NCBI GenBank assembly: GCA_030631085.1
Contig: DAOVLV010000174.1
Span: 1-5,184, forward strand
Direction: 5' to 3'
From: Planctomycetales bacterium
Lineage (GTDB): Bacteria; Planctomycetota; Phycisphaerae; SM23-33
DNA length: 5,184 bases
Under the pieces are notes generated by a model. The model searched no databases, had not been told where the DNA came from, and saw nothing but the letters and a program-made list of their open reading frames with translations. Shown here piece by piece: positions 1 through 5,184 of this stretch; the first letter of the stretch is position 1, and every line of letters starts with the position of its first letter. The position numbers and the translations under genes are program-made.

Positions 1-1
1 G

Positions 2-1513
2 ACGTTCGGCCCCATCGAAAACTCCGCCCATTACAACGCTTACATCTTCAAGAGCATGTTGAGGATCAGTCTGTACATAGACAAAAGAGGCGGAAAGAGA
101 AAAAACATACCCGCTTCCGAGAAGGCCAACATAAAGAAGGCCGTTGGGTGGATACTGGACGTCTATCCGCACAATGGCTACGGATTGTCATTCGGAAATG
201 AATGGTTTGACGCACAGGTGCGCGGGCTTCATGATTTCCTTCTCGGTGCGAGTTACGTTCTGAATGACGGAGTTCCGAAGAACGTCAAGACGGCGAGGAA
301 GGCCAAGTGGCTGGCTGCGAGGATGTTCCGGTATCTTCACAACCACCACGCAGCCGCCGATTATTTCAAGAAACCGCCGCGGTACGAGTGCAATCCCATG
401 TGGGCATGGAGGTACTGCGACAAGTCATTGCCGGAGTTGGAGCCTACTATCAGTGAGCATGGCTCCAAAAAAGTCTATGGCGAGATGGGTAATTCCTACG
501 ACGAGCGAAATCCCCGCGTGTTGAAGTTGGATAAAGTAATACACAGAGACGGGTGGGACGCGAATTCCTTTTACCTGCTCCTGGATATGGCTCCCTCCTC
601 CGGCAAGAACGCCCCTTATGCAAACGCCATATGGAATATCATTTACGGAGATGAGCCGTTCTGCCCCGGACATAAACGCGAACAGAGCAATGCCGGAAAG
701 CAGAGGACATGGGAAGACCTCAATGTCGTTACGCCGCACAAGGGCGACAGCGTGGACGGAGAATGCGTCTTTCTTCACGATTTCGCATCCCATTCCGTCA
801 GCAAAACAAGGGAGGGAAAGTGGGACAGGTATATAAGTTTTCCGAAGAATAACTCGTATGCTGTCGTCTTCGACTTTGCGCCGGCGATTGGTACGGCATA
901 CTGGCACTTCGTCAGCAAACCCGCCCCGGTGTGGCGGAAGGATTCAGTCAAACTCACAAGGCAAAAACATCGGCTTCTGGTCTATTACCCGAACAACCAT
1001 AAATGGTATTCGGTTACTCATAGCAACAGACGCACGTGGAATAAGTTCGACGTCCGGAAGCGAATCTGGGTTGTGGATGACCCGTCCCGGGAACTCATAC
1101 TATCAGGGGCCAGGACATGGGCGACGGTCCTGCATCCCGACAGAAAAGTAATGCCGACTTCAGTAACGGCAATAAATCCGAACGACGCTTACCCGAACGC
1201 CGTTGGCGTAAAACTCGTTTATCCCGACTACACCGACTGGAACGGGGCCAGACACGTCAAGGGCGTCTTCACCTATGATCAAGTTACCACGGACGCCGAG
1301 ATATTCTGGGGAAGGAAAGATTCCGCAAAGTGGACCGTATCGTTCGTGAACGGAAAACGTCTAAATATATCTCTTGCGGTTTCACCGGCGAGTGTAATCC
1401 TCAACGGCTCCGAGATTCGCACGTGGACCTATTCGAAAGGGACATTGAGCATCACCCTCGGTAAACGCAAGGGGACTATAGAGGTTATAAAGGCTCATCC
1501 GGCGCGGCGCTGA
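2..1513 (+). CDS. Heparinase II/III-like protein, C-terminal part (5' end outside window)
   Basis: The reading frame is open from base 2 to the TGA at 1511-1513, about 503 codons. The ATG at 56 is probably internal, because the 18 upstream residues (including PIENSAHYNAY) continue the same helical fold. Counting residues from that ATG, 1-125 look like the end of an alpha/alpha toroid. The stretch near 161-205 (VIHRDGWDANSFYLLLD, then IIYGDEPFCPG) and GKWDRYISFP...YAVVFDF near 254-274 match the layout of the heparinase II/III beta-sandwich domain. Family members are periplasmic or secreted lyases that cleave uronic-acid polysaccharides by beta-elimination. The motif that normally reads roughly GH.HAD is GKNAPYANA here (183-191), so the usual metal/catalytic His and Asp appear lost. 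Residues from about 300 on form further beta-rich sequence I cannot name. Codon use is unusual: about 13 of 24 Ile codons are ATA and about 16 of 33 Arg codons are AGA/AGG. The signal peptide, if any, lies upstream. The fold call is moderate; activity is doubtful. Confidence 0.6.
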   Translation, partial: TFGPIENSAHYNAYIFKSMLRISLYIDKRGGKRKNIPASEKANIKKAVGWILDVYPHNGYGLSFGNEWFDAQVRGLHDFLLGASYVLNDGVPKNVKTARKAKWLAARMFRYLHNHHAAADYFKKPPRYECNPMWAWRYCDKSLPELEPTISEHGSKKVYGEMGNSYDERNPRVLKLDKVIHRDGWDANSFYLLLDMAPSSGKNAPYANAIWNIIYGDEPFCPGHKREQSNAGKQRTWEDLNVVTPHKGDSVDGECVFLHDFASHSVSKTREGKWDRYISFPKNNSYAVVFDFAPAIGTAYWHFVSKPAPVWRKDSVKLTRQKHRLLVYYPNNHKWYSVTHSNRRTWNKFDVRKRIWVVDDPSRELILSGARTWATVLHPDRKVMPTSVTAINPNDAYPNAVGVKLVYPDYTDWNGARHVKGVFTYDQVTTDAEIFWGRKDSAKWTVSFVNGKRLNISLAVSPASVILNGSEIRTWTYSKGTLSITLGKRKGTIEVIKAHPARR

Positions 1514-1521
1514 TTAGTATA

Positions 1522-2877
1522 TCAGTCATCGTCGTTGAGCGTTCGTGAAGGTTTGTTCGCCCTGTAAAAGACGAGCACCGCTGCGGTAATCAGCACGCCC
1601 GCCAGCGCGACCGGAATGAACGCAGCGCCTTTGCTGCAGGACAGGCCGACAGAACCGAGGTAGTCCACCGCCAGACCCAGCAGCGGCGCGATGACCACAG
1701 CCAGGATGCTCTTCGCCTGCGATTCGATGCTCAACAGTGTCGCAGTTTCAGCCGATGCGCCGGCGGCGCTGAGCCGACCAACCTGGATCGGACGCCAGAG
1801 GTTCTGAACCGCCGCCAGGGCAACGAAACCGACAATCGCAACGGCTGGACCTATAAAAGCGCCCGTCGTTCCAACGCACCAGTCAAGCCCAAGCCCAGCG
1901 GCGATAGCGACGAAAACGAACAGATTCGCCCACCACAGGAACCTTGCGCCGCCTTCGGAACCGCCCGCCCGCCGGCGAACGACATCGCTCCGGCGAGAGG
2001 CAAGGCTCTCAAGCAGATGAAGCGCGACATAAACCACCAGTATCAACCCTGCCGTTCGTTGAATGTCCTCAAGACCCGCCAATAACGGCAGCGACAGGGC
2101 AGCCGCCTTGATAATCGGCTGGAGATAATCCTTGGCCACCTTGTAAGTGCCTTCAAACCCCATTGACTCAACTATCAGCCTGCGGAGGCGGGAGGTTTTC
2201 AATGCGTCTTTACCGACGCGGAAAAGATGGCTTAAGACCTGACGGAATGAAATAGTCCGCTCGACGGAACCGTCGAGGTATTCGGGATAACCGTAAAAAT
2301 TAATCAGGCTGAAGAAGTACGGTACGATACTGATTCCGAAGAGGTATCTATACACCCTCAATCCGCTGCCGTCCTGAACACCCGCAGCGATGAATACTAT
2401 CGCCGAGGCGATGACGACCGAAACTGCCGATCCGAGTTTCGAGAACGACCGCGTCGTGCCGTAGTATTTGGTCTTTTCATCGCTTCTGCCTTCGTGCAGC
2501 AGATAGCCGAAGATCATGGCTTTGTGCGTACCGGTGCGGAATGCGTCGCCCAGCGCGAACAAAGCCATTGCCGCGAAGAAATGCCATACCTCCGTCGAGA
2601 GAGCAAAGCCGGCGAAAGAGACGATATACATACAGAAACTGAAGATCATGCACCGCCGTCGGCCATAGAGGTCCGCCAGCGCCCCGCTGGGAACCTCGAA
2701 CAGATTGATAAGCAATTCGCGGAAGCCGACAAGAAATCCGATGGTGGTAAAACTCAACCCCGCCTGCCTGAAGAACAGGATCAGAAACGGGTCAAAATAT
2801 CGCTGGTTCTTCAGGAATCCGTAAAGGCTGAAGCGCAGCAGCATTTTGGACGAATGTTGTCGATCTTTCGCAGCCAT
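1522..2877 (-). CDS. Major facilitator superfamily (MFS) transporter, substrate unknown
   Basis: This encodes a 451-residue integral inner-membrane protein with about 11-12 hydrophobic segments, a normal length for a 12-helix MFS carrier. The N-terminal half carries the loop 2-3 signature motif A as GALADLYGRRR (residues 65-75), a hallmark of MFS carriers that use ion gradients. Other recognisable stretches are GDAFRTGTHKAMIFGYLL (110-127), KDYLQP (249-254) and NLWRPIQVGRL (359-369) followed by LLSIESQAKS (381-390). These recall a poorly characterised group of MFS proteins found in Planctomycetes and Bacteroidetes; that recollection is not checked. A basic loop (RRSDVVRRRAGG, 295-306) separates helices in the second half. 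The start codon is ATG (CAT at 2875-2877 on the + strand). The bases before it contain GCGGGA but no clear Shine-Dalgarno at normal spacing. The gene is divergent from the decarboxylase (92-base gap) and convergent with the heparinase-like gene (8-base gap). Transport of an amine or amino acid tied to the decarboxylase is possible but rests on position only. Confidence 0.88.
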   Translation of the reverse strand: MAAKDRQHSSKMLLRFSLYGFLKNQRYFDPFLILFFRQAGLSFTTIGFLVGFRELLINLFEVPSGALADLYGRRRCMIFSFCMYIVSFAGFALSTEVWHFFAAMALFALGDAFRTGTHKAMIFGYLLHEGRSDEKTKYYGTTRSFSKLGSAVSVVIASAIVFIAAGVQDGSGLRVYRYLFGISIVPYFFSLINFYGYPEYLDGSVERTISFRQVLSHLFRVGKDALKTSRLRRLIVESMGFEGTYKVAKDYLQPIIKAAALSLPLLAGLEDIQRTAGLILVVYVALHLLESLASRRSDVVRRRAGGSEGGARFLWWANLFVFVAIAAGLGLDWCVGTTGAFIGPAVAIVGFVALAAVQNLWRPIQVGRLSAAGASAETATLLSIESQAKSILAVVIAPLLGLAVDYLGSVGLSCSKGAAFIPVALAGVLITAAVLVFYRANKPSRTLNDDD

Positions 2878-2925
2878 TTTTCCCGCGCGATTCTACCATA
2901 ACAAGGAACGCCCCTGCTGATTTTC

Positions 2926-2955
2926 TTGATTCCGCCGGCGGTGGCAAGTTATAAT
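2926..2955 (+). promoter_or_regulatory. Sigma70-type promoter for the decarboxylase gene
   Basis: A -35 box TTGATT (2926-2931, 4 of 6 match to TTGACA) is followed after an 18-base spacer by a perfect -10 box TATAAT (2950-2955). Transcription would start near 2961-2963, only about 7-9 bases before the ATG at 2970, so the mRNA would be nearly leaderless. It probably serves both the decarboxylase and the ACT gene. No start-site data are available here; the call rests on the hexamers alone. Confidence 0.65.
2932..2941. promoter_or_regulatory. Perfect 10-base palindrome in promoter spacer, possible operator
   Basis: CCGCCGGCGG reads the same on both strands and sits directly after the -35 box, inside the spacer that RNA polymerase covers. 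A repressor bound here would block the promoter, and it lies between two divergent genes. The palindrome is short and GC-only, so it could be chance; no second copy was noticed in the window. Confidence 0.3.
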
Positions 2956-2969
2956 TCCTTCGGAAATCC

Positions 2970-4097
2970 ATGAGCGAAAACACACTATCATCTCAAGATC
3001 GGAAACGCCTGGACGACCTGTATGAGTACATCCAGGAACAATACAGGTTCTTTGTCGGCTATCCGTGCAGGGGCGATCTGGACTACTCGGAGTTGTTTCG
3101 CTTCATGCACTATCCCATTAACAACGTCGGCGATCCCTTTGTGCCCAGTACGTACCGCGTCCACACGCGTCAGATCGAATGTGAGGTGGTGCGCTGGTTC
3201 GCCCGGCTGACTCACGCGCCGGAGGATAACTACTGGGGATACGTTACTAACGGCGGAACCGAGGGCAATATGTACGGGCTTTTCCTGGCCCGCGAACTGT
3301 TTCCCGAAGGCATGGTGTATTACTCGCAGGACACCCATTACAGCGTAAGCAAGAACCTTCGCGTGCTGAAGATGCAGAACATCATGATCAAGTCGCAGGC
3401 CAACGGCGAGATTGATTACGAGGACCTTTACGAAACGATTCGCATCCACCGCGACGTACCGCCGATTATCTTCGCCACCGTCGGCACGACAATGACCGAG
3501 GCAATCGACGATATCGGCAGGATTCGACAGATATTGAAGGACCTGGCAATCCCCAATTCGTATATCCACTGCGACGCCGCTTTGTGCGGTATGACTTTAC
3601 CGTTTGTTGACGGCGCTCCTGTCTATGACTTTCGGGCGGGGATCGACAGTATCTCCATCAGTGGCCATAAGTTCATTGGCTCGCCTGTCCCGTGCGGGAT
3701 GGTATTGGCAAAAAAACGCAACGTCGAACGCATCGCGCGATCGATCGAATACGTAGGCACCCTGGATACCACGTTGACCGGTTCGCGGAACGGGATTACG
3801 CCGCTGTTCCTGTGGTACGCTATTCGCAAGACAGGTACGGAAGGGTTCAAACGATTGGTGCGAGAATGCTTCGAATTGGCCGATTACGCCATTGCGAAAT
3901 TCCGCGAAATTGGTCTGGACGCCTGGCGCAACAAATACGCAATGACGGTGGTCTTTCCCAAACCGCCCGAATCGGTCCTTGCCAAGTGGGGAATTGCCGT
4001 ACAGGGCGACATCGCCCATATCATTGTCCTGCCGAATATCAAGGCCGGTCAAATCGACGAATTGGTAGCCGACATTCACGCGGCTATGACGGATTAA
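2970..4097 (+). CDS. PLP-dependent amino-acid decarboxylase, histidine/serine decarboxylase family
   Basis: This 375-residue cytoplasmic enzyme is full length for the family (bacterial histidine decarboxylases are about 378). It should remove the alpha-carboxyl group from an amino acid using pyridoxal phosphate. The PLP lysine is K234 in SGHKFIGSPVPCG (231-243). H123 in DTHYSVSK is the expected ring-stacking residue, D202 in IHCDAAL (199-205) should pair with the pyridine nitrogen, and TNGGTEGN (93-100) and GSRNG (271-275) are conserved family blocks. All key residues are intact. Substrate is uncertain: TNGGTEGN, DTHYSVSK and AWRNK resemble bacterial histidine decarboxylase, whereas NNVGDPF (51-57), VHTRQIE (64-70), WFARL (76-80), IHCD and QGDIAHIIVLP (345-355) resemble plant serine decarboxylase as I recall it. 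Products would be histamine or ethanolamine respectively. The ATG start is supported because LSSQDRKRLDDLYEY aligns with the family N-terminus. There is no proper Shine-Dalgarno: GGAA ends only 4 bases before the ATG. It is followed after 19 bases by the tandem-ACT gene, very likely in one operon. Confidence 0.92.
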   Translation: MSENTLSSQDRKRLDDLYEYIQEQYRFFVGYPCRGDLDYSELFRFMHYPINNVGDPFVPSTYRVHTRQIECEVVRWFARLTHAPEDNYWGYVTNGGTEGNMYGLFLARELFPEGMVYYSQDTHYSVSKNLRVLKMQNIMIKSQANGEIDYEDLYETIRIHRDVPPIIFATVGTTMTEAIDDIGRIRQILKDLAIPNSYIHCDAALCGMTLPFVDGAPVYDFRAGIDSISISGHKFIGSPVPCGMVLAKKRNVERIARSIEYVGTLDTTLTGSRNGITPLFLWYAIRKTGTEGFKRLVRECFELADYAIAKFREIGLDAWRNKYAMTVVFPKPPESVLAKWGIAVQGDIAHIIVLPNIKAGQIDELVADIHAAMTD

Positions 4098-4103
4098 TAA
4101 ATC

Positions 4104-4107
4104 GGAG
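4104..4107 (+). promoter_or_regulatory. Ribosome binding site of the tandem-ACT gene
   Basis: GGAG lies 9 bases before the ATG at 4117, a normal spacing. It is the clearest Shine-Dalgarno in the window and contrasts with the missing one before the decarboxylase. It supports the chosen ACT start and translation from a shared transcript. Confidence 0.6.
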
Positions 4108-4116
4108 TCAGTTATT

Positions 4117-4512
4117 ATGAAACAGATCATGATCGTCAGGCATGGCCACGGTTCCCTGACAGCCGACATTTCCGAAGCGTTGGCGGCGGGCGGAGTCAAT
4201 ATCGAGACCCTCAACGCGCGAGAGGCCGAAGACCTCGATATCGTAACGCTGACCGTCGATCGTTACGACGACGCGCTGAAGGCGTTGCGGGACGCTTCGA
4301 TTGACGCGATTACCGAAGACGCCGTGTTGATTCGCATCAGGGACGAACCCGGCGCATTGGCAAAAGTGGTCAAGCGATTCAAGGACGCCGACGTCCATGT
4401 ACGCAGTATTCGTATCATTCACCGACGGCAGGACTGGGCAGTGGTGGCCATATCCATGGACCGGACCGAAGAGGCGATGTCGCTCATAAAAGACCTGATG
4501 ATTACAGAGTAA
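4117..4512 (+). CDS. Tandem ACT-domain protein (ACT-ACT), probable amino-acid sensor
   Basis: This 131-residue soluble protein consists almost entirely of two ACT domains and has no catalytic domain. The first spans about residues 3-62 (KQIMIV, ADISEALAAGGVNIETLNA, LDIVTLTV, DDALKALRDA). The second spans about 68-130 (EDAVLIRIRDEPGALAKVV, ADVHVRSIRII, WAVVAISM, EEAMSLIKDL). Each shows the beta-alpha-beta-beta-alpha-beta pattern of the fold. It resembles the COG4747-type small tandem-ACT proteins. ACT domains bind amino acids, usually at a loop containing a conserved Gly, and regulate enzymes of amino-acid metabolism. The second domain keeps the DEPGAL loop (76-81), but the first has RHGHGSL (8-14), with Pro replaced. 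The gene follows the decarboxylase by 19 bases with its own GGAG, so a shared transcript is likely. I infer that it senses the decarboxylase's substrate or a related amino acid and modulates the enzyme by direct contact. No DNA-binding domain is present, so a transcription-factor role is unlikely. Confidence 0.88.
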   Translation: MKQIMIVRHGHGSLTADISEALAAGGVNIETLNAREAEDLDIVTLTVDRYDDALKALRDASIDAITEDAVLIRIRDEPGALAKVVKRFKDADVHVRSIRIIHRRQDWAVVAISMDRTEEAMSLIKDLMITE

Positions 4513-4521
4513 AATGGGAAT

Positions 4522-4540
4522 AAACCAGGTCGGTTTTTTT
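4522..4540 (+). terminator. Possible weak intrinsic terminator after the ACT gene
   Basis: AAACC (4522-4526) can pair with GGTTT (4532-4536) around a 5-base loop, and the right arm runs into seven T (4534-4540). It lies 10 bases after the ACT stop codon, which is where an operon end is expected. The 5-bp stem has only two G-C pairs, so it would be weak. It also overlaps a longer alternative hairpin (4526-4560). Confidence 0.35.
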
Positions 4541-4560
4541 CTTGCAGTTGGACCGGCCTG
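4526..4560 (+). other. Long imperfect inverted repeat competing with the terminator hairpin
   Basis: CAGGTCGGT (4526-4534) pairs with ACCGGCCTG (4552-4560) as a 9-bp stem with one G-U pair and a 17-base loop that contains the T-run. It uses the same right-arm bases (GGT) as the short terminator hairpin, so the two structures cannot form together. It lies between the ACT stop codon and the likely lipoprotein start at 4580. Whether it acts as an antiterminator, protects the mRNA end or is chance is not decidable from sequence. Confidence 0.35.
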
Positions 4561-4579
4561 TCGTTACAAAACATTCATT

Positions 4580-4984
4580 ATGTCGGGTGTGGCGAAAATA
4601 TTGGCTGGGTGCGCGTTGGTTCTGGCGATGGCTGGTTGTGTCGAGCGGACGCTTACCATAACGTCCGAACCGAGCGGGGCGCTTGTCTATGTTTCCAGTA
4701 CGGAAATCGGGCGGACACCGGTAACGGTTCCCTTCACCTGGTATGGCCACTACGAAATCATCCTTCGCCGCGAGGGTTGTCAGACCCTCAAGACGAGCGA
4801 GAAAATCAATCCTCCCTATTACGAGGTTCCGCCGCTGGACCTGTTCAGCGCAATCGCGCCGTGGACATATCACGACAATCGCGAATTCCACTACCAGTTG
4901 GATAAGCAGGTTGTTCCGAGTGATAAGGAGTTAATCGGCAGGGCTGAAGAACTCCGTCATCGCAATCTCGAAGACCCGGAGTAG
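4580..4984 (+). CDS. PEGA-domain lipoprotein
   Basis: This 134-residue protein is predicted to be exported and lipid-anchored. From the ATG at 4580 it has a short basic n-region (MSGVAK), a hydrophobic core and a lipobox MAGC with the modified Cys at residue 20; a second LAGC lies at 8-11 but is too near the N-terminus. Residues 25-73 are a PEGA domain (LTITSEPSGALVYV, IGRTPVTVPFTWYG, YEIILRREG), a small beta fold found on bacterial surface and envelope proteins whose ligand is usually unknown. The tail has a Pro/aromatic-rich piece (NPPYYEVPPLDLF, 78-90) followed by a charged helix. The same frame is open from an ATG at 4514, but those 22 extra residues do not look like a signal peptide and overlap the putative terminator, so 4580 is preferred. 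Neither start has a clear Shine-Dalgarno. It could be an outer-membrane or cell-wall-associated accessory protein; no enzymatic residues are seen and no link to the decarboxylase is evident. Confidence 0.8.
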   Translation: MSGVAKILAGCALVLAMAGCVERTLTITSEPSGALVYVSSTEIGRTPVTVPFTWYGHYEIILRREGCQTLKTSEKINPPYYEVPPLDLFSAIAPWTYHDNREFHYQLDKQVVPSDKELIGRAEELRHRNLEDPE

Positions 4985-4994
4985 CCTGGCATTT

Positions 4995-5184
4995 CTATGA
5001 ACCCGCGCCCGTAGTACCGGCGTGCGAGGCTATCAGCAGCATTTGTTGCAGTAGTTGCGGGGCGTTGGGGAATGCTTTTTGTACGTCCTGCTTGCCGGCT
5101 GACGTCCATTGCATCTTTTCGCCATATACGACCAGGATTTTTCCTTTCTTGTCCAGGTCGTACACGATCTTGTGTTTTTTGCCC
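4995..5184 (-). CDS. Unrecognised protein, C-terminal 62 residues (5' end outside window)
   Basis: On the minus strand a frame is open from the window edge (first full codon at 5183-5181) to a TAG at 4997-4995, giving 62 residues. The end is rich in Lys and Gln, with KKHKIVYDLDKKGKILVVYG, then QDVQKAFPNAPQLLQQMLLI and a small-residue tail GTTGAGS. The pattern suggests a beta-hairpin followed by an amphipathic helix. I do not recognise the family. Coding is supported by codon-like composition and by tight convergent packing, 10 bases from the lipoprotein stop. There are no membrane segments in the visible part. Confidence 0.55.
   Translation of the reverse strand, partial: GKKHKIVYDLDKKGKILVVYGEKMQWTSAGKQDVQKAFPNAPQLLQQMLLIASHAGTTGAGS

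Noticed and set aside
425..957. Minus-strand open frames opposite the heparinase-like gene
   Set aside because: They have no domain-like sequence and overlap each other and a long sense frame with a recognisable fold.
1509..1526. Inverted repeat CTGAT-TAGTAT-ATCAG between the convergent stops, as a bidirectional terminator
   Set aside because: The stem is 5-6 bp, has no T-run on either side, and much of the symmetry follows from two facing TGA stop codons.
2890..2895. TAGAAT on the minus strand as a -10 box for the transporter
   Set aside because: No acceptable -35 hexamer lies 16-19 bases upstream, so the match is not enough to call a promoter.
2494..2901. Plus-strand frame of 135 codons antisense to the transporter
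   Set aside because: It is highly charged, low-complexity style sequence complementary to the membrane-helix codons of the transporter; no ribosome site was seen.
3738..3747. Palindrome CGATCGATCG inside the decarboxylase gene
   Set aside because: It falls in ordinary codons (Arg-Ser-Ile-Glu region) and no repeat of it was noticed elsewhere in the window; likely chance.
2988..4214. Two long open frames on the minus strand opposite the decarboxylase and the start of the ACT gene (2988-3569 and 3597-4214)
   Set aside because: They lie antisense to a gene with intact family motifs, show no recognisable domains, and are explained by stop-poor complement of GC-biased codons.
4514..4579. Upstream ATG at 4514 as the lipoprotein start
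   Set aside because: It would add 22 residues unlike a signal peptide, overlap the putative terminator T-run, and push the lipobox too far from the N-terminus.

Overview
This window is a compact bacterial stretch of six genes, two of them cut by the window edges, with short intergenic gaps and no RNA genes, insertion sequences or CRISPR arrays that I can see. The mix suggests a Planctomycetes/Phycisphaerae-like or related PVC-group bacterium. The pointers are a PEGA-domain lipoprotein with a 'PPYYEVPPLD' type tail, a heparinase-like secreted-enzyme fold, and moderate GC with few Shine-Dalgarno sequences. This assignment is an inference from gene style, not a database match.

Layout. Positions 2-1513 (+) hold the C-terminal part of a heparinase II/III-like protein. 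Its beta-sandwich domain is recognisable, but the usual His-rich catalytic motif looks replaced. It converges, with an 8-base gap, on a 451-residue major facilitator superfamily transporter at 1522-2877 (-). A 92-base divergent region follows. It carries a good sigma70-type promoter on the + strand, with a perfect 10-base palindrome between the -35 and -10 boxes. This promoter drives a PLP-dependent amino-acid decarboxylase (2970-4097) of the bacterial histidine decarboxylase / plant serine decarboxylase family, and 19 bases later a tandem-ACT-domain protein (4117-4512). A possible short terminator and an overlapping, mutually exclusive longer hairpin lie after the ACT gene. Then come a small PEGA lipoprotein (4580-4984, +) and, converging on it, the 3' end of an unrecognised gene (4995-5184, -).

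How the genes may work together. The most interesting unit is the decarboxylase plus ACT-ACT pair. ACT domains classically bind amino acids and impose feedback on amino-acid enzymes, so a stand-alone tandem-ACT protein next to an amino-acid decarboxylase suggests a two-piece, amino-acid-sensing enzyme system. The decarboxylase has signatures I associate with plant serine decarboxylase (DPF after NN.G, VHTRQIE, WFARL, IHCD, QGDIAH) mixed with signatures of bacterial histidine decarboxylase (TNGGTEGN, DTHYSVSK, AWRNK). Its product could therefore be ethanolamine, histamine or another amine. The divergent transporter could move the amine or its precursor, but only its position hints at this. The heparinase-like gene has clearly different codon use (many ATA and AGR codons) and may have a different history.
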